This document shows, one piece after another, positions 25,027-33,377 of a stretch of 64,000 nt of DNA. Origin of the DNA: Syntrophales bacterium. Lineage in GTDB: Bacteria > Desulfobacterota > Syntrophia > Syntrophales > UBA2210. The stretch spans positions 37,749-101,748 of the forward strand of contig JALNXD010000008.1 in the NCBI GenBank assembly GCA_023230565.1. Direction: 5' to 3'. A program made the translations under genes and the position numbers. Position 1 is the first letter of the stretch; each line of letters begins with the position of its first letter. Under the pieces are notes generated by a model. It saw only the letters and a list, made by a program, of their open reading frames with translations. It was not told the origin of the DNA and ran no database searches.

Positions 25027-25420
25027 CAGTACTATTTATATCGCGATGCATCCTTTTTAGTTGTACGGGCAAAGAAAATAGTGTATACCGGCAAGGTTCG
25101 CAAGGGAGTATTGATAAAAGTTTTTTCCTCTGAAGGGCATTATCAGCACGTTAAAGAGTATCTTTTAAAACGGGGGACAAAAACAGCCAGTGTGTGAAGC
25201 GTTTACGGACGCCTTCGCTAAAAGGAGCGTGATATAACTTTAAAGAGAAGGGGTATAAAGCGGCGCATTAATCTGCAGGTGTCGTTTTGCCCCTTTTTTT
25301 ATCTTAAGAAAGGATTCCTATAAATATCAGATTAGAATTACTATATTAAAATCACTGTCAGACGATTTTTAAAAATACAGTGCAGGCAAGGTAATAAAAA
25401 AAGAAAGAGGAGGAATATCG
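25027..25420 (+). other. 394-bp gap before rpsU: no clear gene; short basic ORF and terminator
   Basis: No recognised RNA or protein family. An open stretch of 38 codons from GTG 25081 to TGA 25197 encodes a basic peptide (beginning YTGKVRKGVLIKVF after the start), without a convincing ribosome binding site. GCGT/ACGC and related short hairpins lie at about 25199-25235. A terminator sits at 25248-25300. The last 100 bp should hold the rpsU promoter, but no clear -35/-10 pair was found. Confidence 0.3.
25248..25300 (+). terminator. Rho-independent terminator upstream of rpsU
   Basis: AAGGGG (25248-25253) pairs with CCCCTT (25290-25295), continued after a small internal loop by AAAGCGGCGC against GGTGTCGTTTT (with G-T pairs). 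Seven T residues end the element. It would end a transcript from the lipM side or a small RNA in this gap. Confidence 0.6.
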
Positions 25421-25612
25421 TTGGAAGTAAAAGTCATTGATAATGATGTAGAAAAGGCGTTGAAAATTCTGAAAAACAAACTTTCGAAGAACGGATTTTT
25501 CAAGGAGCTGAAATTACGCAGGGCCTATGAAAAACCATCGGTCAAGAAAAAAAGAAAAGCACTGGAAGCACGAAGAAGAATGGCGAAGGCAGCGAGACGT
25601 AGAACAAGATAG
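25421..25612 (+). CDS. rpsU: 30S ribosomal protein S21
   Basis: Small basic ribosomal protein of 63 residues involved in mRNA selection on the 30S subunit. The family pattern is clear: RAYEKPSVKKKRK, then an Arg/Lys-rich end. The start is TTG at 25421, following GAGGAGG; the first codons match S21 N-termini (EVKVIDNDVEKALKILK). Confidence 0.93.
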   Translation: MEVKVIDNDVEKALKILKNKLSKNGFFKELKLRRAYEKPSVKKKRKALEARRRMAKAARRRTR

Positions 25613-25666
25613 AACCAGCCTTTCAATTTGATACTCAATGGGGCGCAAAGTTCATGTGAGGATGCG

Positions 25667-26320
25667 ATGGCAGAGAAACAGTATTTGGTTGATGCCCTCA
25701 ATATTGAAGAATCATGGCGAATATTCCGTATTATGGCGGAATTCGTTGATGCGATTGAAGAGTTGTCCCAGCTGGGACCATCCGTGAGCATTTTTGGGTC
25801 TGCTCGAGTTGTGCCGGAAGATGAATACTACAAGAAGACAGAAAGATTGGCAGGGTTACTTGCCTCCAGCGGTTTCGGTGTTATAACTGGAGGCGGACCG
25901 GGGATAATGGAGGCAGCCAATAAAGGAGCAAGCGAAGCGGGCGGCGCTTCGGTCGGTATGAATATTTACCTTCCTTTTGAGCAACATCCGAACCCCTATG
26001 CAAATATCAAGATCGGGTATAAATATTTTTTTATCCGCAAGGTCATGTTTGTAAAATATGCCGTAGCATATGTGATCTTGCCGGGCGGATTCGGCACAAT
26101 GGATGAACTTTTCGAGGCGCTTACCTTGATCCAGACGAAACGGATCAGAAGCTTTCCAGTTATTCTGATGGGAAGTGCGTATTGGGGAGGACTTCTTGAC
26201 TGGCTGAAAGAGACTATGCACAGAGAAGATAAAATTTCAAAAGAAGATCTGGATCTGATTCAGATAATTGATGATCCCAGGGAGGTAGTTGCTCATATCA
26301 AAAAATTCGTTATTCTTTAG
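25667..26320 (+). CDS. LOG family protein (Rossmann-fold phosphoribohydrolase-like)
   Basis: 217 residues from ATG 25667, with GAGG upstream. The LOG-family motifs GGGPGIMEAANKGA and PGGFGTMDELFEALTL (PGGxGTxxE) are both present. Family members cleave nucleoside 5'-monophosphates to base plus ribose-phosphate (the cytokinin-activating reaction in plants; purine nucleotide turnover in bacteria). The N-terminal extension with SWRIFRIMAEFVDAIEEL is typical of proteobacterial homologues. Exact substrate unknown. Confidence 0.9.
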   Translation: MAEKQYLVDALNIEESWRIFRIMAEFVDAIEELSQLGPSVSIFGSARVVPEDEYYKKTERLAGLLASSGFGVITGGGPGIMEAANKGASEAGGASVGMNIYLPFEQHPNPYANIKIGYKYFFIRKVMFVKYAVAYVILPGGFGTMDELFEALTLIQTKRIRSFPVILMGSAYWGGLLDWLKETMHREDKISKEDLDLIQIIDDPREVVAHIKKFVIL

Positions 26321-26439
26321 ACACGCATTATGGACCGAATTTTTTATCTATAATGAGCCTACTTGAAAAATGAGTGTGCGCACTCTGTCTTGAAAGATCA
26401 GCCAATTGAAGAATCTTCATAACCTGCACAGTTGCTGTT

Positions 26440-27801
26440 ATGATACACACTATAAAAGACGTTCTTGTTTCTGTCGAAAAAGGAATCATCCCCCCCTGCA
26501 TTCTTATATACGGTGATGAATCACATAAGGTAAAGAGCGCCCTTGATCAGATTATAGAGACTATTTACCCTTCCGGGGCGCCGGAGCTAAATCTTTTTTA
26601 CATAAACGGCGAACAAGAGGAAGAAGAAAGGATTTGTGAAGCCGTTCTCACACCACCTCTCATTCCGGGGAGAAAACTGGTTGTGGTCAGAAACACAAAT
26701 CTTCTGGCTTCAAGGGCACCGGTATCAAATATCTTTGCTGAATTCAGAGAAAAATTGAATCAGGACAGGAATTCTGCGGCGAGATCATTTCTCAGGTTTG
26801 TTGATGCTGCGGGATGGAATTACGATGAAATACTGGAAGGCGGCTGGAAAAAAATCACCGATGCAGAATGGCACATGCTTGCAGGCGAAAAAGAAAATAT
26901 CAGAAAAGAAGAAATATTTCCAAAGATGATCGATATCTGCCAGGAATTGAATATTACCAAAATACCTCCATCAAAAGAAACGGCACATCTGGAATCAATA
27001 CTTTCAGATTCAATGTCCGGAACGGTTACGCTGATTCTCACCGCTTCAGCGGCAGATAAAAGAAAAAAGCTTTTCAAGATTATATCCGATACGGGATTTA
27101 TTCTTCATTACCCGAAAGCGGCACAGGAATCGAAACAGAAGCAGCTGGCATCCGAGGCGGCAAGAAACTTTTTGGCTCCAAGGGGGAAGACGATTTCGCC
27201 GGATGCATTCGCCGAGCTGGGAGAGCGGTCAGGATACACCTATGAGGATACTCTTGGCGCTCTTGAAAAACTTGTAACGTATATAGGGAAACAACGCAGC
27301 CGTATCGAAAAAGCGGATGTCGAAGAAGTGGTGGGGTTAACAAAAGAAAATAAAGTATTCGTATTAACTGCGGCGTTAGCAGAAAAAGATGTGGAGAAGT
27401 CGATTCAGGCTTTAAAACGGCTTTTGGAGCAGGATATTCATCATCTGATGATTTTTGCAATGGTAGTGAGAGAAATAAGGCTCCTGATTCAGGGAAAGAG
27501 TTTGCTTGAATCAGGAATAATCCCGAACGTTCCGCCTTCCAGTTTCAGTGAATTTAAGACTCGCATTTATCCCGTAATCAAAAATGAGTCGGATAGAAGG
27601 GGGAAGGGCAAAATTCTTCTTTTCGGGCAACACCCTTTTGTAATCTTTCAATTATTAAAACACAGTCAAAAATTTACGTGGAAAGAAATTATGAAGGATA
27701 TGGATACGCTGGTTGAAGCAGATATAATTTTAAAATCAAGTGGTACCAGCCCCGAGCTGATTCTGGAACGTCTAATTATTGAAATATGCAAGAATGATTA
27801 A
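26440..27801 (+). CDS. holA: DNA polymerase III delta subunit HolA, enlarged
   Basis: Clamp-loader delta subunit. N-terminal PCILIYGDESHKVKSALDQI and LIPGRKLVVVRNTN match HolA. The C-terminal half (YTYEDTLGALEKLVTYIG, then the helical collar with FVLTAALAEKDVEKSIQALKRLLEQ) also fits. At 453 residues it is about 100 longer than the usual ~340. The extra length lies mainly at residues 95-190, with a segment containing SFLRFVDAAGWNYDEILEGG. Start ATG 26440. Confidence 0.85.
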   Translation: MIHTIKDVLVSVEKGIIPPCILIYGDESHKVKSALDQIIETIYPSGAPELNLFYINGEQEEEERICEAVLTPPLIPGRKLVVVRNTNLLASRAPVSNIFAEFREKLNQDRNSAARSFLRFVDAAGWNYDEILEGGWKKITDAEWHMLAGEKENIRKEEIFPKMIDICQELNITKIPPSKETAHLESILSDSMSGTVTLILTASAADKRKKLFKIISDTGFILHYPKAAQESKQKQLASEAARNFLAPRGKTISPDAFAELGERSGYTYEDTLGALEKLVTYIGKQRSRIEKADVEEVVGLTKENKVFVLTAALAEKDVEKSIQALKRLLEQDIHHLMIFAMVVREIRLLIQGKSLLESGIIPNVPPSSFSEFKTRIYPVIKNESDRRGKGKILLFGQHPFVIFQLLKHSQKFTWKEIMKDMDTLVEADIILKSSGTSPELILERLIIEICKND

Positions 27802-27833
27802 GCTCATCTCACCCCAAGCCTCAATTATTGAAT

Positions 27834-27872
27834 AAAAAAGCTGCAGCATTACTGAAAACCTAAAGCTTTTTT
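27834..27872. terminator. Bidirectional terminator between holA and the YacP-like gene
   Basis: AAAAAAGCT and AGCTTTTTT form a 9-bp inverted repeat (27834-27842 and 27864-27872) with T-runs on the exit side of each strand. It overlaps the last codons of the minus-strand gene. The loop is about 21 nt. Confidence 0.5.
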
Positions 27873-28384
27873 AAAACCTTTTCGGCCTGCCGTGCCCGCT
27901 TTGAAAGCCTGTGCGAAGGGCCCTTTTTCTTCGTGGTATTTTTGACTATGTGATCATCCTGTTTATCGCAAAAAGAACTCTTTGTAAAAGATTGCAGCCG
28001 ATATGGAGAAATTTTAGTTTCAAAATCGATTGAATCCAGAGTTATGCCTCCGCACCTTGCCACAGTCTCGGCAATATCTCTATCTGATGTGATGACAACG
28101 ATTTGTTTACCTTTCTTTTGTGCAAGGCGTTTTATTACTTCGTCAGCTTTTTCACCTCTTTTTGAGTATATAACATGAACGCCTTTTTCCCTTACATGTT
28201 CTTCATATAAAGAACCGCCGATCCACCCGTCAAATACTACGGTTATTATATATCCCATGGATTTTCGATAGTCTGCAAGCTGTCGGATGAGGCCCTTGCG
28301 TCCTTCCTCCAGGCCCTCTTTTTCCAAACGGCTCAATGAAACGGAGCGCCTTATAAGATTATATCCGTCAATAATCAGATGCAT
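27860..28384 (-). CDS. YacP-like NYN domain ribonuclease
   Basis: 174 residues; PIN-like NYN fold. MHLIIDGYNLI supplies the first catalytic Asp, TVVFDGWIGG the second acidic strand, and KADEVIKRLAQ with ITSDRDIAETV the remaining acidic cluster. The basic tail (KKKGPSHRLSKRARQAEKVLKKL) probably binds RNA. B. subtilis YacP (Rae1) is a ribosome-associated mRNA endonuclease of the same family. Convergent with holA. Confidence 0.88.
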   Translation of the reverse strand: MHLIIDGYNLIRRSVSLSRLEKEGLEEGRKGLIRQLADYRKSMGYIITVVFDGWIGGSLYEEHVREKGVHVIYSKRGEKADEVIKRLAQKKGKQIVVITSDRDIAETVARCGGITLDSIDFETKISPYRLQSFTKSSFCDKQDDHIVKNTTKKKGPSHRLSKRARQAEKVLKKL

Positions 28385-28525
28385 GTATAATTTCTATAGT
28401 GCCGGAGCAAATAAATCAAGGCATGTATTTTATTTTTCATTTTTTCAAAAAAACCTTGACTAAAGAAAGATAAAAGAAGAATCTTTAAAAAAATTAATTC
28501 CGGTCGTTACTTGAGGGGGTAGGTG

Positions 28526-29293
28526 ATGGATCTTCCGAAATGCAGAGGAGTTGTGACCGGAGGCGCTTCAGGCCTCGGTGAAGCAACGGTGCGCAATCTC
28601 CACCGTGCCGGTGCGGCGGTAGCAATTCTGGATATTAAGGAGGGAAGCGGTACTGCACTTGCGAGGGAATTGGGAGAGCGGGCATTTTATGTCAAGACAG
28701 ATGTCACAAGAGAAGAAAGTGTGCACGATGCCTTTAGCTCTATCGTCGATTTTTTTGGAGGAATCGAGATTGCGGTGAATTGTGCGGGGATCGCATTTGC
28801 AGAAAAAATTTTAAGCAAGCGCGGAATAATGTCTGTTGCAAATTTCAGGAAAGTGCTCGATCTGAATCTGGTGGGAACCGTGAATATCATCTGCCGAGCA
28901 GTCGAAAATATGGCAAAAAATCGGCCTAATGAAGAAGGAGAACGGGGAGTCATAATCAACACGGCGTCAACGGCTGCCTTTGATGGGCAGATTGGGCAGG
29001 CGGCATACAGTGCCTCAAAAGCCGGAATTGTGGGTATGACGCTTCCAATTGCGAGGGAGTGTGCAGAATACGGAATCAGAGTCAACAGTATAGCCCCGGG
29101 TGTCTTTGATACTCCCCTTCTTGAGCTTTTGTCGGACGAACAGCGCGACGCCCTGGCGGCAGACGTTCCTTTTCCGAAGAGGCTTGGAAAGCCTTACGAA
29201 TTTGCCCGGCTCGTTCGTCATATTATAGAAAACCCTATGCTGAATGGAGAGACGATTCGACTGGACGGCGCTCTCAGAATGAAAGCACGATAA
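28526..29293 (+). CDS. SDR family dehydrogenase (3-hydroxyacyl-CoA dehydrogenase type II-like)
   Basis: 255-residue short-chain dehydrogenase. The NAD-binding motif GGASGLGEA, the NCAG motif, the catalytic Ser in NTASTAAFDG and YSASK are all present. The overall pattern (GVFDTPLLELLSDEQRDALAADVPFPKRLGKP) closely follows human HSD17B10-type 3-hydroxyacyl-CoA dehydrogenases that act in beta-oxidation and isoleucine breakdown. The start is ATG 28526, after GAGGGGG; a GTG one codon upstream is possible. It stands just before the Liv/acyl-CoA ligase block. Confidence 0.88.
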   Translation: MDLPKCRGVVTGGASGLGEATVRNLHRAGAAVAILDIKEGSGTALARELGERAFYVKTDVTREESVHDAFSSIVDFFGGIEIAVNCAGIAFAEKILSKRGIMSVANFRKVLDLNLVGTVNIICRAVENMAKNRPNEEGERGVIINTASTAAFDGQIGQAAYSASKAGIVGMTLPIARECAEYGIRVNSIAPGVFDTPLLELLSDEQRDALAADVPFPKRLGKPYEFARLVRHIIENPMLNGETIRLDGALRMKAR

Positions 29294-29446
29294 CAAAACG
29301 GCATAACGCACATCAAGTTTTTTAAATTAGTATCGGTCTTATGTAAGTTTCGCTTTTTATACCCTGTTTCGTCAGTTTTCGGCTCCTGAAAATTACAAGA
29401 TCTTTTGGAATAATTGACCCCTTTTTAAGTCGAAAGAGGTGTTGCG

Positions 29447-30517
29447 ATGGATATGAAGCGCGAATATTATGAAGACATCCAGCTTTTTTCAAGTGGCGTC
29501 GTTCTTTTCTGGACAATCATTCTTTTAGCGGCGCTCTTTACAATTCCTTTATATTTTCCCAATTATTACATTTATCTGTTTAATCTCATCATGGTACATA
29601 TTATTATCGCCGTGGGCCTTAATATTCTGGTAGGTTCTACCGGGCAGATGGCTCTTGGTCATGCCGGATTTTTTGCGATCGGTTCTTATGGGACCGTTCT
29701 TTTAATGACGCAACTCCAGATTCCTTTTTTTGCAGCGATTATTCTTGCTGCTTTCATTGCTGCATTTTTTGGATTTCTTCTTGGGCTGCCGGCGCTGAGG
29801 CTTGAAGGTCCATACCTTGCAATTGCAACGTTGGGTTTCGGACTGGCTATAATGCATGTGATCGGCCACTGGGAAATTTTCGGGGGCCGCAACGGCCTGT
29901 CGGCGCCTCCGCTTGACATAGGAATCCGGCAGCTAGGCATAAGTCTGGTTTTGGAATCGGATGTAAGCAAGTATTATCTTATTTTAGCGGTAACCATTTT
30001 GATGGTGACCGGAGCGATAAATATACTTAAAACACGTGTTGGCCGGGCTTTTGTTGCTATTCGGGACAGCGATATAGCCGCCGAGGTGATAGGTATCAAT
30101 CTGACTATCTATAAAACTCTTTCTTTTGCGGTAAGTGCCTTTTATGCGGGTATCGCTGGAGGTCTTTTCGGCTTTGTCCTTGGTTTTTTCGATCCCTTCA
30201 CTTTCAATCTGCTGCTTTCCATTGTTTTTCTTGTCATGATAGTAGTAGGTGGATTGGGTTCGGTGATGGGATCTATTACCGGTGCTGCCCTTATTACATA
30301 TCTTCAGTATGACCTTCTGAAAAATATAGGTGAAGTTCCCTATATCGGAGATTTGCTTCTAATAATTTCAAAAAAGTGGCTGACGATAACCGGGCTCGAT
30401 AATTTTAACAGTATTGCCCTGGGACTCATTATGATAGGGATAATTATTTTCGAGCCACTTGGAATATTCGGCATCTGGATACGAATCAAGAAATACTGGA
30501 TGACATGGCCTTTTTAA
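29447..30517 (+). CDS. livM: Branched-chain amino acid-type ABC transporter permease LivM
   Basis: Inner-membrane permease with about nine hydrophobic segments, 356 residues. Family motifs GLNILVGSTGQMALGHAGFF, GLPALRLEGPYLAIATLGF and the EAA-like VGRAFVAIRDSDIAAEVIGI are present. First gene of a Liv-type transporter set (livM-livH-livK-livG-livF). The substrate need not be an amino acid: sets of this kind next to acyl-CoA ligases in Desulfobacterota may take up organic acids. This is inference from context. Confidence 0.93.
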   Translation: MDMKREYYEDIQLFSSGVVLFWTIILLAALFTIPLYFPNYYIYLFNLIMVHIIIAVGLNILVGSTGQMALGHAGFFAIGSYGTVLLMTQLQIPFFAAIILAAFIAAFFGFLLGLPALRLEGPYLAIATLGFGLAIMHVIGHWEIFGGRNGLSAPPLDIGIRQLGISLVLESDVSKYYLILAVTILMVTGAINILKTRVGRAFVAIRDSDIAAEVIGINLTIYKTLSFAVSAFYAGIAGGLFGFVLGFFDPFTFNLLLSIVFLVMIVVGGLGSVMGSITGAALITYLQYDLLKNIGEVPYIGDLLLIISKKWLTITGLDNFNSIALGLIMIGIIIFEPLGIFGIWIRIKKYWMTWPF

Positions 30518-30564
30518 AAATTGAAGGGCAATTTATAATCCGGACTCATTCATAAGGGGGGATA

Positions 30565-31440
30565 ATGCCAGTAGGACAGCTTATCATCGAGGGATTGGCC
30601 ATCGGTGCCTGCTACGGTCTTTTTGGAATGGCAGTCGTTATAATTTATAAAACATCGGAGGTGGTGAATTTCGGCCAGGGAGAGATGGCAATGTTTTCTA
30701 CTTTCGTTGCATATCATATTCTCACATATTACCATTGCCCTTTCTGGACAGCATTTCTTATCACACTGATTTTTGCAGCTCTTTTAGGAATGGCCATAGA
30801 ATTTGTATTTTTACGTCCAGCAAAAGATCCAAGTCTTTTAGGTTTAATTGTCATCACTCTGGGAGCGGAGATGCTCCTGATGGGGCTCGCGAGCTGGAAA
30901 TGGGGTGCTGAACAGAAAGAATTCAATCTTCCCATGTCCTATCAGGTAACGCACGAGCCTTTCGCCGGCATAAGAATCAGTGACTGGGCCATTGCAGTTT
31001 TTGTTACGGCCGCCATTATAATGGTACTCATGTACCTTTTTTTCAAATTTACAAAACTGGGTATGGCAATGAGGGCAACCCAGCAGAATCAGCATGCCGC
31101 TAAAATAATGGGAATAAGGACTGAACGGGTATTTTCTTTCGCGTGGGGGTTTAGCTCACTGATAGGCGTCATAGCTGCAATGTTTTTTTCCGCCAAGGCA
31201 ACTCTGGACCCTCAATTTATGATGGAACCTTTTCTGAAAACTTTTGCAGCCGCTGTGTTAGGCGGTCTCATGAGTATCCCGGGAGTTTTTATCGGAGGAG
31301 AAATTCTCGGGCTGATTGAAAACTTTTTCGGGTACATCTGGCCGGAGTGGAAACCGATTATTGCCTTTGTCATAATAGTTTTGGTTCTCTGCATACGCCC
31401 AAGCGGATTATTTGCGAAACATTATGTTAAAAAGGTCTGA
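30565..31440 (+). CDS. livH: Branched-chain amino acid-type ABC transporter permease LivH
   Basis: Second permease, 291 residues, with about eight membrane segments. GLAIGACYGLFGMAVVIIYKTSEVVNFGQGEMAM is the family signature; LGMAMRATQQNQHAAKIMGI is the EAA coupling loop. AAGGGGGG upstream of ATG 30565. It lies 47 bp after livM. Confidence 0.93.
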   Translation: MPVGQLIIEGLAIGACYGLFGMAVVIIYKTSEVVNFGQGEMAMFSTFVAYHILTYYHCPFWTAFLITLIFAALLGMAIEFVFLRPAKDPSLLGLIVITLGAEMLLMGLASWKWGAEQKEFNLPMSYQVTHEPFAGIRISDWAIAVFVTAAIIMVLMYLFFKFTKLGMAMRATQQNQHAAKIMGIRTERVFSFAWGFSSLIGVIAAMFFSAKATLDPQFMMEPFLKTFAAAVLGGLMSIPGVFIGGEILGLIENFFGYIWPEWKPIIAFVIIVLVLCIRPSGLFAKHYVKKV

Positions 31441-31463
31441 CGGCAGAAGAAAGAAGGCTCAAT

Positions 31464-31922
31464 ATGCGTTTTAACATATACTCTGCGGAAAAAAATGTAA
31501 TACACCTCGGTATAATCCTGCTATGCCTTGCATTTATCCCTGCCCTAACCGTTGCGGCCGATTCCGATTCGGAGGAAGGCTCTTTGCTGGCTGCAGCTCG
31601 GCAGTATTTCAGCGCCGAAATCAGAAAAGATTATTCCTGCGTATATGAATCACTCAGCCCTTCATCGGAATATAAACGTTCTCACAGTTATAAAAAATAT
31701 CTGGAAGAGGCTCTTACATCGTCTCATTCGATCAGTGAATACCGTATTATCGATATCACATATATTACAGGCAATGAGGACCGCACGAAATATCCCGGGA
31801 TCGAAAAATTTGCCCAGATAGAGGTGGAAGTAGTTCTCTTTTTTAAAGATACGGGTAAGTACTCGGAGTTCAATATTGGATTCATTTTTACCAAAGAGGG
31901 AGGTAAATGGTACAAAAGCTGA
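31464..31922 (+). CDS. Hypothetical periplasmic protein, NTF2/SnoaL-like
   Basis: Not recognised by name. 152 residues with a signal peptide (about 1-32, ending TVAADS). The rest resembles small NTF2-like domains: an N-terminal helix pair (SLLAAARQYFSAEIRKDYSCVYESLSP) and a set of long beta strands (YRIIDITYITG, AQIEVEVVLFF, EFNIGFIFTKEGGKWYKS). It lies inside the transporter operon between livH and livK, so a periplasmic accessory role in uptake is possible but unproven. Confidence 0.7.
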   Translation: MRFNIYSAEKNVIHLGIILLCLAFIPALTVAADSDSEEGSLLAAARQYFSAEIRKDYSCVYESLSPSSEYKRSHSYKKYLEEALTSSHSISEYRIIDITYITGNEDRTKYPGIEKFAQIEVEVVLFFKDTGKYSEFNIGFIFTKEGGKWYKS

Positions 31923-31939
31923 CTATCTCTCTTTAATTT

Positions 31940-31963
31940 AATGTGACCGATTAGGTAATCGGT
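31940..31963. promoter_or_regulatory. Palindromic operator-like site upstream of livK
   Basis: ACCGATTA-GG-TAATCGGT (31946-31963) is a perfect 8-bp dyad. It is preceded by AATGTG, giving AATGTGACCGA at 31940-31950 and AATCGGT at 31957-31963. The same two blocks recur downstream of uxaA at 42470-42498 with a longer spacer. Confidence 0.5.
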
Positions 31964-31996
31964 TTAACGGTGTCCAAACTTAAAGGAGGAAAGCCT

Positions 31997-33193
31997 ATGA
32001 AGAAAAAAATATTTTGCGGCATGGCGGCAGTGATCCTGGCCTTTCTAATTGTAATCCCGCTTAGTTACGCTGCACCAAAGGGATTCGATGATAAGGAGAT
32101 CAGGATCGGCCAGTGGGGTCCCCAGACAGGTCCGGCTGCGCCATGGGGATCGGTGGCGAGAGGCAGTAAGCTACTCTTTGATATTGTCAATGAAGAGGGC
32201 GGAATAAATGGCAGACAGATCAAGTATTTCATCCGGGATGACCAGTATAATCCGTCACAGACAAAGCTTGCGGTCAAAGAACTGGTTGAAAGAAAAGGGG
32301 TTTTCGCTTTTGTAGGTGGTGTCGGTTCTTCCTGCGGTCTGGCGGTAAAAGACTATCTCAGCAAGAACAAGGTCATATGGGTGGGTCCCTGCTCGGGTGC
32401 AGAAGATTTCTTTGAGCCGGTTGATCCTTATGTATGGGTTCTGTGGCCCCCGTATGAAGATGATTCCAGTATTCTTACCAAATATGCAGTGGAAAAGATG
32501 AATTTCAAGAAGATAGGTTTTTTCTATCAGAACGATTCCTATGGGAAAGACGGACTGGATGCGGCAAAATATCGATTGGAAACCATGGGGTTGAAGTTGG
32601 TTGAGGAAGTACCTGTCGAGCCCACTGAGAAGGATCTTTCATCTCAGATGGCGAAATTTCAAGCTGCGGGAGCCGAAGCTATCATTGCATTTATTTCTCC
32701 TGTGCAGGCGGCGATTGCGCTCAAAACCTGCATAACGCTCGGATATCATCCTCAATGGCTTCATTCTTACAATCTTTCCGATTATCTTCTGATGAATATG
32801 ATTACAGGAGGACTTTGGGCCAAGGAAGGAGTTATCACAAGCGGATTTACAGAAACGCCATATTCCGATTCTCCTCTGATGGTAAAATATCGTGAAGCGG
32901 CAAAACGGTTGGCGCCCGAGGAACGATGGGCTATTTTTTATATGGCGGGAATAGTAGTTGGCGAACCGCTGGTATGGGCAATGAAGGAGGTCGGGCAGAA
33001 TTTAAGTACCGAAGCTGTAAAACAAAAGCTTGACTCTATAAGTAATTTCAAAGGAATAGGACCGCCGCTCAACTGGACCGCCGAAAATCACCGGGGGCCG
33101 AGTGCCGTGGTTGTCTGGAAATGCGGTCCCAATGCCGAGACTATCCTGCTTCAGGATTGGGCGGTAAACGAAATTCCGCGTTACAAAAAGTGA
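31997..33193 (+). CDS. livK: ABC transporter substrate-binding protein, LivK type
   Basis: Periplasmic binding protein (Peripla_BP_6) of 398 residues. Signal peptide about 1-24 (FLIVIPLSYA). The mature part begins KGFDDKEIRIGQWGPQTGPAA and contains GLAVKDYL and KIGFFYQNDSYGKDGLDAAK, typical of this family. The start is ATG 31997 with AAAGGAGG ahead; the open frame extends 27 bp upstream. The ligand-binding part diverges from classic Leu/Ile binding proteins as far as can be judged by eye, so the substrate is open. Confidence 0.93.
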   Translation: MKKKIFCGMAAVILAFLIVIPLSYAAPKGFDDKEIRIGQWGPQTGPAAPWGSVARGSKLLFDIVNEEGGINGRQIKYFIRDDQYNPSQTKLAVKELVERKGVFAFVGGVGSSCGLAVKDYLSKNKVIWVGPCSGAEDFFEPVDPYVWVLWPPYEDDSSILTKYAVEKMNFKKIGFFYQNDSYGKDGLDAAKYRLETMGLKLVEEVPVEPTEKDLSSQMAKFQAAGAEAIIAFISPVQAAIALKTCITLGYHPQWLHSYNLSDYLLMNMITGGLWAKEGVITSGFTETPYSDSPLMVKYREAAKRLAPEERWAIFYMAGIVVGEPLVWAMKEVGQNLSTEAVKQKLDSISNFKGIGPPLNWTAENHRGPSAVVVWKCGPNAETILLQDWAVNEIPRYKK

Positions 33194-33282
33194 TAAAGAA
33201 GAAGGGAAGGATAGTGTTTAACAAACAAATCAGTCCTCTATGTACCGGTAAAGGAAGCCTGTGTTCCTGACGCATGTAATTT

Positions 33283-33310
33283 GCAGGCATGTTTTCATTT
33301 ACATGCCTGC
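33283..33310. other. Intra-operon stem-loop between livK and livG
   Basis: GCAGGCATGT (33283-33292) and ACATGCCTGC (33301-33310) form a perfect 10-bp stem with an 8-nt loop. A weaker T-rich stretch follows 12 bases later. It could stabilise the livK mRNA or attenuate transcription, so that more binding protein than ATPase is made. Confidence 0.5.
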
Positions 33311-33377
33311 CTTTCCTATAAAATTTTTTCAGGGGCATTCCGTGGTTCAGGGACTTTAAAAAAAGGAATTGTACTGT

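Noticed and set aside
25027..25300. 6S RNA in the gap before rpsU
   Set aside because: I could not build the long closing stem and central bubble expected of 6S RNA.
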